Shown piece by piece: positions 19,391 to 27,792 of a stretch of DNA of 64,000 nt (position 1 is the stretch's first letter; every line of letters starts with the position of its first letter). Source of the DNA: an uncultured Slackia sp. (GTDB taxonomy: Bacteria > Actinomycetota > Coriobacteriia > Coriobacteriales > Eggerthellaceae); NCBI GenBank assembly GCA_934661005.1, contig CAKUIK010000002.1, positions 1 through 64,000 of the forward strand, in the 5' to 3' direction. The notes below the pieces were generated by a model. That model made no database searches. It was given only the letters and a program-made list of their open reading frames with translations, and was not told the origin of the DNA. The position numbers were made by a program, and so were the translations under genes.

Positions 19391-19422
19391 AAAAAAGAAA
19401 GCGGGACCAGGCCCCACTTTCT
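19391..19422 (-). terminator. Attenuator-like terminator in the rimP-nusA leader
   Basis: On the minus strand AGAAAGTGGG pairs with CCCGCTTTCT around a 7-base loop (one T-G wobble), followed directly by TTTTTTG. It lies between the predicted promoter (19477-19506) and the rimP start, with no gene in between. Transcription of the whole operon must pass it, so it is a candidate site for control by NusA or a leader RNA. Confidence 0.7.
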
Positions 19423-19476
19423 CTCATGAACGAAAAAGTTGTAAGACACAAGGGCTACGCCCGAGTGCGTGGTCTT

Positions 19477-19506
19477 TTTATATCACAGTCCCCCGCAGAT
19501 GCGCAA
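19477..19506 (-). promoter_or_regulatory. Predicted promoter of the rimP-nusA-infB operon
   Basis: On the minus strand -35 TTGCGC (19501-19506) and -10 TATAAA (19477-19482) are separated by 18 bases, with a TG two bases ahead of the -10. Transcription would start near 19470, leaving a leader of about 125 bases that holds the terminator at 19391-19422. Confidence 0.5.
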
Positions 19507-19949
19507 GGCTCATTCACGGCAAAATCATGAACACCTTTTCTTTCGAAATATGTGTTCGGGCGCACGCGTACCATGTATCTTGCGTTTGTCAAGCAACGAA
19601 ACTTCCAACTTCAATAGGCACTCGCTATTAATTACCCTAGTCTGGCTTATGGATAAAAAAACGTTTCCCAACAGTTTTGCGATTCTGTGGGTATTTATAC
19701 CGCTCTTTTTCGGAAAATTATCCTTCGTTTTAGACGGTTTGTAATTGTGCTCACACATAGAAACACCCATTTTGACTGCAATGTATAGGTGAGGCTTATA
19801 GGTTCAAAACAGTTTTGGTATTTCTATTAATTAGATTTTTCCCCATGAGCGGTGCACAATATGCTCACAAGCTGAACGGAGGCGAGAGAGCAAAAGCACT
19901 CAAGCCGAAGTTCAAGGTAAGCGCTTAGGTAACCTTAAGGAGGGTTCAC
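19507..19949. other. AT-rich divergent intergenic region upstream of the first acyl-CoA dehydrogenase
   Basis: The stretch is clearly richer in A and T than the flanking genes and has no credible ORF. It probably carries the promoter and LysR-type control sites of the plus-strand dehydrogenase at 19950. A strong ribosome site (AAGGAGG) lies directly before that gene. Specific sites could not be assigned by eye. Confidence 0.5.
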
Positions 19950-21137
19950 ATGAGCAAATTGTCCAAGGAGCAGTTCGACGCGTATCTCGAGCAAATCAAG
20001 GAGCTCGCAGAGGGTCCGTTCGAGGAGATGCAGCCCGAGATCGAGGTGACGAACGTCTTCCCCGAGAAGTTCTACGAGCTGGCCAAGGAAAACGACCTGT
20101 ATCGTTTCGCTCTCCCCGCTGAGTACGGTGGATGGGATCTTTCGGAGCTCGACATCCTGCGCGTTCAGGAGCAGTTCTCCCGTGGTCCTGGCGGCATGCG
20201 TATGCACCTGCACTATGCTGCTGACCTGAACTGGCGCATCCTCGATGACTACGGTTCGGACGAGCTCAAGGCCCAGTACATGGACAAGTTCCAGGACAAG
20301 ACCATCTTCACCTGCTTCGCTCTGACCGAGCAGTCCGGCGGCACCGGTGCTGACATCCACACCACCGCTGAGAAGGACGAGAATGGCGACTACATCCTCA
20401 ACGGCGAGAAGTGGCTCATCTCTCACACCGACTGCTGCGAATTCGCTTACGTCATCGCTGTGACCGATCCCACCAAGCAGGGCGACGAGCGTCTCTCCGC
20501 TTTCTTCGTTCCCGTTGACACCCCGGGCTACGAAGTCACCCCGATGCCCCACATGATGGGCGCTCGCGGTGCCGCTCACACCGGCCTCAAGTTCACCGAC
20601 ATGAAGCTCGACAAGAAGTACCTGCTCGGCAAAGAGGGCATGGGCATGGAAATCGCTATCCACTCCCTGTCTGTTTCCCGTGCTCACATCGCTGCTTCTA
20701 ACCTCGGTATGTGCCAGCGTATGCTCGAGATCTCCCTCGCCCGCGCTAACGACCGCATCACCTTCGGCAAGCCGATCGCTTCCCGCCAGATGATCAAGCG
20801 CGAGATCGCTGAGATGCAGATGTACACCCATGCTCTGCGTTGCATGGTTTACGACTTCGGCCGCGAGTACGACGCCGATCCTAACGGCAAGTACATCGAG
20901 GAGAAGGCCGCCATGTGCAAGCTGTTCTCCATCTACTCCACCCGTATCGTCTCCGACGGCATGCTGGAGATCTTCGGTGGCGACGGCTACTTCGAGGACA
21001 GCCCCTACGGCCCGACCGAGCGCCTCTACCGCGACGCTCGCGCCATGTGGCTCGAAGAGGGTGCTCCCAACGTTCAGCGCATCACCATTGCCCGCAACTG
21101 CCAGAAGTTCGGCGGCAAGGTCGAGTACCAGCTGTAA
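19950..21137 (+). CDS. Acyl-CoA dehydrogenase / enoyl-CoA reductase, paralogue 1
   Basis: 395-residue flavoprotein of the acyl-CoA dehydrogenase family: N-terminal helical domain, beta domain with FALTEQSGGTGADIHTTA and GEKWLISHTD (FAD contacts), C-terminal helices with RITFGKPIASRQ and EIFGGDGYFED. The usual catalytic Glu region reads WLEEGAPNVQRI. In anaerobes such enzymes often run as enoyl-CoA reductases in anaerobic respiration or with ETF. Codon use is strongly biased to GCT, CGT, AAC and AAG, unlike its neighbours, suggesting very high expression. It is colinear and largely identical with the protein at 26393. Substrate unknown. Confidence 0.92.
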   Translation: MSKLSKEQFDAYLEQIKELAEGPFEEMQPEIEVTNVFPEKFYELAKENDLYRFALPAEYGGWDLSELDILRVQEQFSRGPGGMRMHLHYAADLNWRILDDYGSDELKAQYMDKFQDKTIFTCFALTEQSGGTGADIHTTAEKDENGDYILNGEKWLISHTDCCEFAYVIAVTDPTKQGDERLSAFFVPVDTPGYEVTPMPHMMGARGAAHTGLKFTDMKLDKKYLLGKEGMGMEIAIHSLSVSRAHIAASNLGMCQRMLEISLARANDRITFGKPIASRQMIKREIAEMQMYTHALRCMVYDFGREYDADPNGKYIEEKAAMCKLFSIYSTRIVSDGMLEIFGGDGYFEDSPYGPTERLYRDARAMWLEEGAPNVQRITIARNCQKFGGKVEYQL

Positions 21138-21179
21138 TCACCCTTTTGAAGGCGTCGATCGCACAAGAACAAATTCACT
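21138..21179 (+). repeat. Short repeat shared with the MFS upstream region, copy 1
   Basis: Starting right after the dehydrogenase stop codon, TCACCC, GAAGGCG, CGATC and CAAGAACAAATTCACT occur in this order. The same blocks in the same order and strand are at 30274-30308, differing by two small gaps and one base. Outside these copies the motif was not seen. Confidence 0.7.
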
Positions 21180-21183
21180 CATG

Positions 21184-21229
21184 AAAGGAGGGTCGTCTGC
21201 CTTAGGTGGATGGCCCCCTTTTCTTTTTT
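21184..21229 (+). terminator. Terminator between dehydrogenase and CoA transferase genes
   Basis: AAAGG-A-GGG pairs with CCCCCTTT (one bulged A) across a loop and is followed by TTCTTTTTTG. It would end the dehydrogenase transcript while letting some read through to the CoA transferase. Confidence 0.6.
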
Positions 21230-21314
21230 GCGAAATCGCCACGAAATGCGTCCGGAATTCCCGGACCATACAACCGGGAAACCGGATATTGCATATTTCA
21301 ACAAGGAGGAAAGC

Positions 21315-22553
21315 ATGCAACCACTCAAGGGTCTTAAAGTCGTTGACCTCACTACCTTCCTTGCGACCCCGACCACGGGCCGCATCCTCGGCGAATGGGG
21401 TGCCGATGTCATCAAGGTTGAGGCGTTCAAGGGCGATCCCTGCCGCGTCAACCAGGCTGTCGTTTTCGGCATGCCTTCCAGCGACGAAGAGAACCTCGCG
21501 TTCGACGTGGCCAACTTCCACAAGCGCTTCGTTGCCTTGAACCTCAAGACCGAAAAGGGCCTCGAGGTTATGATGAAGCTCCTCTCGGAAGCCGACGTCT
21601 TCATCACCAACACCCGTACCAAGTCTCTGGCCAAGATGGGCCTCGACTGGGAAACCCTGCATGAGAAGTTCCCGCGCCTGATCATGGGCCATGGCCTGGG
21701 CTACGGCAAGAAGGGCCCCGAAAAAGACGCTGCCGGCTTTGACGTTACCTGCTACATGGGCCGCGGCGGCGTTTTCGGCACCACGGTCAACAAGGGCGAC
21801 TCCCCGATGATCCCGACCAACGGCTATGGCGACTACCAGTGCTCCGTGTTCTTGGTTGCCGGCATCCTGGCCGCACTCCAGGGCCGCGAGAAGACCGGCG
21901 AGGGCGACTACGTCACCTGCGCTCTGCAGCATGCTGGCATTTACACGCTTGCCACGGGCATGATTTCCGCCCAGTACGGCAACCCGTACCCGAAGAGCCG
22001 CCTCGAGGTCAACAACCCGCTGAACAACGTCTTCCGCTCCAAGGATCAGAAGTGGGTTGTTCTGTGCCTGCCCGAGTACGACCGCGACTGGCCGCGCGTC
22101 ATGCACCTCATCGGCCGCGACGAACTCGCCGACCATCCCGATTACAAGTGCTGCCAGACCGTCAATGACAAGGGCCTCGCTCCCGAGGTCGTCAAGATTC
22201 TCGACGACGGCTTTGCCCAGTTCACTCGCGAAGAGCTGCTGAAGATGTTCTCCGAGAACGACATGCCCTGCGAGCCGGCGCAGACCCCGACCGACATCTA
22301 CGAGGATCAGAACGCGCTCATCAACGAGTACATCAAGGCCGTTCCCTACCCCGATGGCCCGCGTTGGTGCCCGACTGCCCCCGTTCAGTTCGAGCTCGGC
22401 GAAACCGACGACCTTATCCCGGGCGGCAAGCTTGGCTCTGCCACGGCTGACGTCATGAAGGAACTCGGCTACTCCGAGGACGAGATCAAGGCTGCCGAGG
22501 AAGAGGGCGCCGTTTCTGGCCCCATCGACCTGGCCGTTCTCCAGGGCAAATAA
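21315..22553 (+). CDS. Family III CoA transferase (HadA/FldA/CaiB-like)
   Basis: 412 residues. N-terminus LKGLKVVDLTTFLATPTTGR and ILGEWGADVIKVE are typical of CaiB/BaiF enzymes, with the catalytic-Asp region AGFDVTCYMGRGG. The pattern SSDEENLAFDVANFHKRFVA and LLSEADVFITNTRT most resembles the 2-hydroxyisocaproate (HadA) and phenyllactate/cinnamate (FldA) CoA transferases remembered from clostridia. It would move CoA between an acyl-CoA and a free carboxylic acid, recycling CoA in a reductive pathway. AAGGAGGA precedes the ATG at 21315. The assignment within the family is inference. Confidence 0.88.
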   Translation: MQPLKGLKVVDLTTFLATPTTGRILGEWGADVIKVEAFKGDPCRVNQAVVFGMPSSDEENLAFDVANFHKRFVALNLKTEKGLEVMMKLLSEADVFITNTRTKSLAKMGLDWETLHEKFPRLIMGHGLGYGKKGPEKDAAGFDVTCYMGRGGVFGTTVNKGDSPMIPTNGYGDYQCSVFLVAGILAALQGREKTGEGDYVTCALQHAGIYTLATGMISAQYGNPYPKSRLEVNNPLNNVFRSKDQKWVVLCLPEYDRDWPRVMHLIGRDELADHPDYKCCQTVNDKGLAPEVVKILDDGFAQFTREELLKMFSENDMPCEPAQTPTDIYEDQNALINEYIKAVPYPDGPRWCPTAPVQFELGETDDLIPGGKLGSATADVMKELGYSEDEIKAAEEEGAVSGPIDLAVLQGK

Positions 22554-22593
22554 GCCCATCTCGTCACGAGAGACTAAAGCGCATCGCTTTTTC

Positions 22594-22632
22594 AAGAAGG
22601 GGGCGAGATACGTCTCGCTCCCTTCTTCTTTT
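22594..22632 (+). terminator. Strong intrinsic terminator after the CoA transferase gene
   Basis: AAGAAGGGGGCGAGA pairs with TCTCGCTCCCTTCTT (15 bp, one G-T pair) around TACG, followed by CTTTTTC. It separates the CoA transferase from the ligase gene, 25 bp downstream. Confidence 0.85.
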
Positions 22633-22652
22633 TCACATGGAGGGATCAATTC

Positions 22653-24293
22653 ATGATCACCGACGTCAAAATCAACGAAGCCCTCAAAAAGCTCTATTAC
22701 GAGCGCGGCTATTGGGGAACCAAAACCATCGCAGACGTCTGGGATGAACAGTGCGAGAAATATGGCGATCGCACGTATGTGCAAGATGACTTGGGCACGA
22801 AGCTTACGTACAAACAGGTTGATACCGGCGCGCGTAAGCTCGCATCGTGGCTGAAGGAAGTCGGCGTGCAAAACGGCGATGTCGTTTCCTTTCAAGTGCC
22901 CAAATGGGCAGATTTCTGCTTCATTTATCTCGCCTGTCTCAAAGTGGGCGCCGTCATGCATCCGCTTGCAACGAACTTGAGCGCACGCGATATCGATTAC
23001 ATCATCAACAAGGTGCAATCGGTCGTATACATATGTCCGACGTTCTTCCACAAAACCGATTTCGAGAACCAATATCACGAAATCGAAGGCAAGCTTGGCT
23101 CGCTTAAGGCCGTGCTGCTGCTTGATAAAGAATTCCCCGCGCACGACGAGGAAGCCGTCACGCTGAGCAAGGTGCTTGATAGCTATTCGGAATTCGACGA
23201 GCCCTGCCCTGCCCACCCCGATGACGTGTGCTGCATTCTGTCGACCTCGGGCACGACGGGCAAGCCGAAACAAGCCATGTTCACGCATAACAACATCCTG
23301 TTCTCGGAACGCTCCTATACCGCCGATTTGGACCTTACTCCCGATGACGTGATGTGGATGCCGTCGCCCCTCAACCACGCGACCGGTTTTTACCATGGGC
23401 TCATTTCGCCCATGCTTACTGGCAGCCGCTGCGTGCTTCAGCTGCATTTCAAGGCCGCCGAAGCCGTCGAGCTCATCAATCGCGAACACGTGACCTGGTC
23501 GTGTGGCGCTACGCCGTTCGTGCACGACCTCATTGCCACCATGGAAGAAAGCGGCACGGCGATTCCAAGCCTGCGCTTTTACCTGTGCGGCGGCGCGCCC
23601 GTGCCGAGTACGCTCATTGAGCGTGCGGCCGAACACGGGTTTTTGCTGTGCGAGCTCTACGGCTCAACCGAAAGCTGTCCTCACCTGCGCGTTCCGCGCA
23701 ATGAGTGCCTTGAATGGGACGGTCGCTTCTCGGGCGTTGCCTACCCCGGCATCGAGGTGAAAGTCGTCGACGAATTCCGCAACGAAGTCACCCGCGGCGT
23801 TCAGGGCGAAGAAGCAAGCCGTGGACCCCATATGTTCTGCGGCTACCTCAACGACCCCGAGCGCACCAATGAGTCGCTCGATGACGAGGGATGGTTCTAT
23901 TCTGGCGATTTGTGCACGATCGACGAAGAAGGGCGCGTGCGCATCAATGGCCGCAAGAAGGAAATCATCATTCGCGGCGGCGAAAATATTTCCGCGCGCG
24001 AAGTTGACGACAACGTGATGGACTGGGAAGACATCTGCGACCAAGCGACCGTCGGCATGCCTGACGAGCGTCTCGGAGAGCGCATTTGCCTTTTCGCCGT
24101 GCCGGCTCCCGGCGTCAACCATGAGCTGTGCTTGCACGACCTTACCGAATACCTCGCAAACAAGGGCGTGGCCAAGCGTTTATGGCCCGAACGCATCGAA
24201 ACCATCGATGAAATTCCGCGCACACCAACGGGCAAAGTCAAGCGTTTCGAACTTGCGCGCGAAGTCAAACGTCGCATGGGCTTCGAACAATAA
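22653..24293 (+). CDS. AMP-forming acyl-CoA ligase
   Basis: 546 residues of the adenylate-forming family: P-loop STSGTTGKPKQAMFTH, ELYGSTES, YSGDLCTIDEEGRVRINGRK, the hinge IIRGGENISAREVDD, and the C-terminal catalytic lysine in PRTPTGKVKR. It activates a carboxylic acid with ATP and CoA. The family branch resembles cyclohexanecarboxylate or medium-chain ligases (CaiC/FadK-like). With the neighbouring transferase it gives the pathway two ways of making the CoA ester: priming by ATP, then recycling. GGAGGG precedes the ATG. Confidence 0.9.
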   Translation: MITDVKINEALKKLYYERGYWGTKTIADVWDEQCEKYGDRTYVQDDLGTKLTYKQVDTGARKLASWLKEVGVQNGDVVSFQVPKWADFCFIYLACLKVGAVMHPLATNLSARDIDYIINKVQSVVYICPTFFHKTDFENQYHEIEGKLGSLKAVLLLDKEFPAHDEEAVTLSKVLDSYSEFDEPCPAHPDDVCCILSTSGTTGKPKQAMFTHNNILFSERSYTADLDLTPDDVMWMPSPLNHATGFYHGLISPMLTGSRCVLQLHFKAAEAVELINREHVTWSCGATPFVHDLIATMEESGTAIPSLRFYLCGGAPVPSTLIERAAEHGFLLCELYGSTESCPHLRVPRNECLEWDGRFSGVAYPGIEVKVVDEFRNEVTRGVQGEEASRGPHMFCGYLNDPERTNESLDDEGWFYSGDLCTIDEEGRVRINGRKKEIIIRGGENISAREVDDNVMDWEDICDQATVGMPDERLGERICLFAVPAPGVNHELCLHDLTEYLANKGVAKRLWPERIETIDEIPRTPTGKVKRFELAREVKRRMGFEQ

Positions 24294-24331
24294 CGCAAAG
24301 CTGTGCTTTCCCCGCATGGGGCGCGCACGAT

Positions 24332-24370
24332 AAAATGCCTGCAGCTGATGTCCGCAGCTGCAGGCATTTT
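24332..24370. terminator. Bidirectional terminator after the ligase gene
   Basis: A perfect 15-bp stem AAAATGCCTGCAGCT / AGCTGCAGGCATTTT with A and T ends on both sides, 39 bp beyond the ligase stop. Confidence 0.85.
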
Positions 24371-24455
24371 CAAAGTTGGCCTTTTTGCTTCGCAAGATGC
24401 ACGAGAGCCAATGCCTTTCGAAGCAAACAGACCACAAGCACATTAAGGGGGAACC

Positions 24456-25043
24456 ATGATTGAACAGAAGTACACCATCACGCGCACGAGGGCCACATGG
24501 AAACCGCGCGTAACCGATTGCGATTTGCCCTTCTTCTCTGACCAGGACGGCAATACGCTTGTCGCCCTTTCGGGCGATGCCGATGCCGTTTTCACCGGAA
24601 CAGGGCGCACGCTCGTGGGCGAACCCCCCTACGCCCACCTTAACGATGCCGCTGAAACCAACAACGAAGCGATCGAGTTCATCGATGTTGAAGACCTTCC
24701 TGAAGGCATCGAGCTCGATTACCAAATCAGCGGCGGCTTCAACAATAACGCGGTCTATTTCAAATGGAAGATTGCCGACAAAACGAAATACCAAATCACG
24801 TGGGTTGCACTGAAAACCTTCACGGGAATGCAGCTGAAATACGTGATGCCGAAGAAGTTCCCGCCTTTGTTGTTTGCCCTCGCCGATGAGGATGCGTTTG
24901 CGTATTGCAATAAAATCCCCTGCGAAGAATGCGCGTTCCGGTGCAAAAGCGGATTCGTGTTCTACGCAAACATCAAGGGCCTTGGAATCGTGCGCATGAG
25001 CATGGATCGCATCTCGATGCTCAACATGGATCAGATTAAATAG
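24456..25043 (+). CDS. Unknown protein with a C-terminal cysteine cluster
   Basis: 195 residues, family not recognised. No signal peptide or membrane segment is visible. Near the C-terminus four cysteines sit in CNKIPCEECAFRC, a spacing that could bind iron-sulfur or zinc. The central part (YQISGGFNNNAVYFKWKIAD) looks like beta strands. A clear ribosome site (AGGGGG) and its own terminators on both sides show it is expressed as a single-gene unit inside the catabolic island. A role with the acyl-CoA enzymes is possible from position only. Confidence 0.75.
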   Translation: MIEQKYTITRTRATWKPRVTDCDLPFFSDQDGNTLVALSGDADAVFTGTGRTLVGEPPYAHLNDAAETNNEAIEFIDVEDLPEGIELDYQISGGFNNNAVYFKWKIADKTKYQITWVALKTFTGMQLKYVMPKKFPPLLFALADEDAFAYCNKIPCEECAFRCKSGFVFYANIKGLGIVRMSMDRISMLNMDQIK

Positions 25044-25088
25044 AGCGACCTCACATCGAGGACAAGAGGACAATCCCCTATCAAGAAC

Positions 25089-25120
25089 AACAACCGGTCG
25101 TGCGACCGGTTGTTTTCGTT
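25089..25120. terminator. Bidirectional terminator between the unknown gene and lysR
   Basis: An 11-bp perfect stem AACAACCGGTC / GACCGGTTGTT with a GTGC loop is followed by TTCGTTTT on the plus strand and by T-rich bases on the minus strand. It sits at the convergent junction and overlaps the lysR end region. Confidence 0.85.
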
Positions 25121-26083
25121 TTACATGATGATGTCGGGCAGCGGAGAAGCGGGGCCCGTTTCCTGATTGTCGGTATCGGGGAGCACGCCCTTGGGACAAA
25201 CAAAACCGCCAGTAAATTCAATAAAGCTCTCAAGCGCGCGATTCTTGAATTCTTCCTTTTTGTACACCATGTACACGGAATGGAACTCACGCGGAACTTC
25301 ATTTTCGTCAATCGCGATAACGGCGAGGTTATTGAACGGCTTCAAGCCAATGGTATTGGTGAGCAACGCGCAGTAATTCGGCGGCGCCGTGGAAATCATG
25401 CCACCCATCGTGATTTCGTCGTCGTAATCTTGGTGGACCTGAAGGCCATAACGGGTGACGAGCTTGTTGACCTCATCGCCAATAGGAGTACCAGTACGAT
25501 AGGTATAGACTTGCATGCCCTTCAAGTCTTCAAGTTGCAGCACGCGACGGAATGCAAGCGGGCTTTGCTTGCTCACTGCGACAACGAGCTGGTGCGCAAC
25601 CACAGGCTCAAAGCAGAGGCTCGACTCCCCCTCTTTCTTGGCGGCAAAGATAACATCGTATTTGTCGTCTTTCAGGCCCTCGATAAGGTCGAGCGAGAAA
25701 CCCTGCGAAACACGGAACTTCACTGCTTCGCCGAAATTATCGTGATAAGCACGAATGAGCGCCGGAAGGTAGTCGCCCGTGATGGTATACAACGCGCCCA
25801 CGGCCAACTCGCCCGCGAGCTTGCCCGTGTACTCATGCATAATGGCGATACCCTTGTCGAGCTCACGCAGCGCATCATGCACATAGGCCGAAAACTCCTT
25901 GCCATAGCGCGTGAGTTTCACATTGCGCCCCTCGCGTTGGAACAGAGGAACACCGAGCTCCTTTTCAAGAGAACGAATGGCGTCGGACAGCGCGGGCTGC
26001 GTGATGTAGAGCTCTTTAGCAGCTTTGGTGTAGTGCTGCAATTCGGAAAGCTTGCGGAAATAATACAGCTGAGAGAGGTTCAC
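25121..26083 (-). CDS. LysR-family regulator 1
   Basis: 320 residues. N-terminal helix-turn-helix VNLSQLYYFRKLSELQHYTKAAKELYITQPALSDAIRSLEKELG (in blocks NLSQLYYFRKL and TQPALSDAI), then the CynR/CysB-like effector domain. The GTG at 26083 was chosen because its N-terminus then aligns with the paralogue at 27793, and GAAAGGG lies upstream. It is divergent from the dehydrogenase gene at 26393, its likely target. Confidence 0.9.
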   Translation of the reverse strand: MNLSQLYYFRKLSELQHYTKAAKELYITQPALSDAIRSLEKELGVPLFQREGRNVKLTRYGKEFSAYVHDALRELDKGIAIMHEYTGKLAGELAVGALYTITGDYLPALIRAYHDNFGEAVKFRVSQGFSLDLIEGLKDDKYDVIFAAKKEGESSLCFEPVVAHQLVVAVSKQSPLAFRRVLQLEDLKGMQVYTYRTGTPIGDEVNKLVTRYGLQVHQDYDDEITMGGMISTAPPNYCALLTNTIGLKPFNNLAVIAIDENEVPREFHSVYMVYKKEEFKNRALESFIEFTGGFVCPKGVLPDTDNQETGPASPLPDIIM

Positions 26084-26247
26084 TGTTATCCCTTTCTTCC
26101 CAAGCGAAAAATCCCCTTTGCGCATAGCGCATCTCATTCATTATATGGAAGAATTCAAGCCACAGGAGCATCTTTTTGTTGCCCGGTGCCAGCTTTAAAT
26201 CACTGATTTCATCATGCCTGATAAGAGCGCGATATTCCAATGAAAGC

Positions 26248-26270
26248 TATTATTTATTTTTCAAATAATA
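26248..26270. promoter_or_regulatory. Candidate LysR operator
   Basis: A perfect dyad TATTATTT-7 bases-AAATAATA stands in the 309-bp divergent region between lysR (start 26083) and the dehydrogenase gene (26393). Dyads of this kind with a T-N11-A core are typical LysR sites. The assignment is by position and symmetry only. Confidence 0.45.
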
Positions 26271-26392
26271 CGTGCTCAAATACGCAAAACGATTGAATTG
26301 GACTTAGCTCGAACCCGCTCGCATAATACGAAGCATAAGGAGCGCAGAGCTCCGAAGGAACCAAGGATTGTCATGCAACTAGAGGAGGTTTC

Positions 26393-27592
26393 ATGAATCC
26401 CAATGCCAAAATCACCGACGAGCAGTTCGAGGCGTATCTGAAGCAGATTCGCGAATTGGTCGAAGGCCCCTTCGAAGAGATTCAGAAGGAAGTCGAAGTC
26501 ACCAACACCTTCCCCGAAGAGTTCTACGAACTCGCGAAGAAGAACGATCTGTATCGTTTCTATCTTCCCTCTGAATACGGCGGATGGGACCTCGACGAGC
26601 TTGAAATCCTGCGCGTTCAGGAAGAGTTCTCCCGCGGCCCCGGCGGCATGCGCATGCATCTGCATCACGCTGCCGATATGAACTGGCGCATCCTCGACGA
26701 CTACGGCACGCCCGAAGTCAAGGCCGAGCTCATGAACAAGTTCCAGGACAAGACGGTCTACTGCAACTTCGCTATTACCGAGCAGACCGGCGGCACCGGC
26801 GCTGACCTTCACACCACCGCCATCAAAGACGCCGATGGCAACTACGTTCTGAACGGCGAAAAGTGGCTCATCTCCCACACCGACTGCTCCGATTACACCT
26901 ACGTCATCGCCGTTACCAATCCCGATGACGACAAGGACACCCGCCTTTCGGGCTTCCTGGTTCCCAACGATGCTCCCGGTTTCGAAATTGTCCCCATGCC
27001 TCACATGATGGGCTGCCGTGGCGCTGGCCATGCGGGCTTGAAGTTCACCAACCTCGTGCTTGACCCGAAGTACCTGCTCGGTGAAGAGGGCCAGGGCATG
27101 GAAATCGCGATTCACTCGCTTTCCGTTTCCCGCGTGCACATCGCTATGTCGAACCTCGGCATGTCCCAGCGCATGCTCGAGATTTCCCTCAAGCGCGCCA
27201 ACGATCGCGTGACCTTCGGCAAGCCAATCGCTTCCCGCCAGATGATCAAGGCCAAGATCGCCGACATGCAGAAGATGATCCATGTCCTGCGTTGCGCAAT
27301 CTATGACTTCGCTCGCGACTTCAACAAAGACCCGCACAACGAGTACGTCACCGAGAAGGCTGCAATTTGCAAGCTGTTCTCCATCGACACCGTGAAGCTC
27401 GTCTCTGACGAAATGCTCGAGATTTTCGGCGGCGACGGCTACTTCGAGGATTGCCCCTACGGCCCCACCGAGCGTCTCTACCGCGACTGCCGCGCCATGT
27501 GGCTCGAAGAAGGAGCCCCCTGCGTGCAGCGCATCACCATCGCGCGCGAATGCCAGAACCATGGCGGCAAGATCGAATACACCTTCGACTAA
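26393..27592 (+). CDS. Acyl-CoA dehydrogenase / enoyl-CoA reductase, paralogue 2
   Basis: 399 residues, colinear with the protein at 19950 over its whole length and mostly identical (shared FSRGPGGMRMHLH, TEQ-GGTGAD, EKWLISHTDC, GMEIAIHSLSVSR, EIFGGDGYFED, MWLEEGAP). It is a flavoprotein of the same type, probably acting on a related CoA ester. AGAGGAGG lies before the ATG. It is flanked on both sides by LysR genes, suggesting inducible expression, in contrast to the strong codon bias of paralogue 1. Confidence 0.92.
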   Translation: MNPNAKITDEQFEAYLKQIRELVEGPFEEIQKEVEVTNTFPEEFYELAKKNDLYRFYLPSEYGGWDLDELEILRVQEEFSRGPGGMRMHLHHAADMNWRILDDYGTPEVKAELMNKFQDKTVYCNFAITEQTGGTGADLHTTAIKDADGNYVLNGEKWLISHTDCSDYTYVIAVTNPDDDKDTRLSGFLVPNDAPGFEIVPMPHMMGCRGAGHAGLKFTNLVLDPKYLLGEEGQGMEIAIHSLSVSRVHIAMSNLGMSQRMLEISLKRANDRVTFGKPIASRQMIKAKIADMQKMIHVLRCAIYDFARDFNKDPHNEYVTEKAAICKLFSIDTVKLVSDEMLEIFGGDGYFEDCPYGPTERLYRDCRAMWLEEGAPCVQRITIARECQNHGGKIEYTFD

Positions 27593-27672
27593 ACCTTCAC
27601 ATCGCTCGACTTTGAAGTTGAGATGCGTATAATTCCTTCGGAAGCCTAGCGCTTACCTTAAAAGCTTGTGCG

Positions 27673-27704
27673 AACAGCCGTCCTTCGGGGCGGCTGTTTC
27701 GCGT
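27673..27704 (+). terminator. Terminator after dehydrogenase paralogue 2
   Basis: AACAGCCG pairs with CGGCTGTT around a TTCG-containing loop, followed by TTCGCGTTT. It ends the transcript before the downstream lysR. Confidence 0.7.
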
Positions 27705-27792
27705 TTCAGGGCTTTTCCGGGCGCGCGGAAAAGCGAATTGCATACGCAGCGGTATACTATACGCAGCTCAAAAGCCCATTGAAGGGGATGGC

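Noticed and set aside
21138..23636. An 832-codon minus-strand frame opposite the CoA transferase and ligase genes
   Set aside because: Antisense to two well-supported enzymes with clear motifs and ribosome sites. Its sequence has no recognisable domain.
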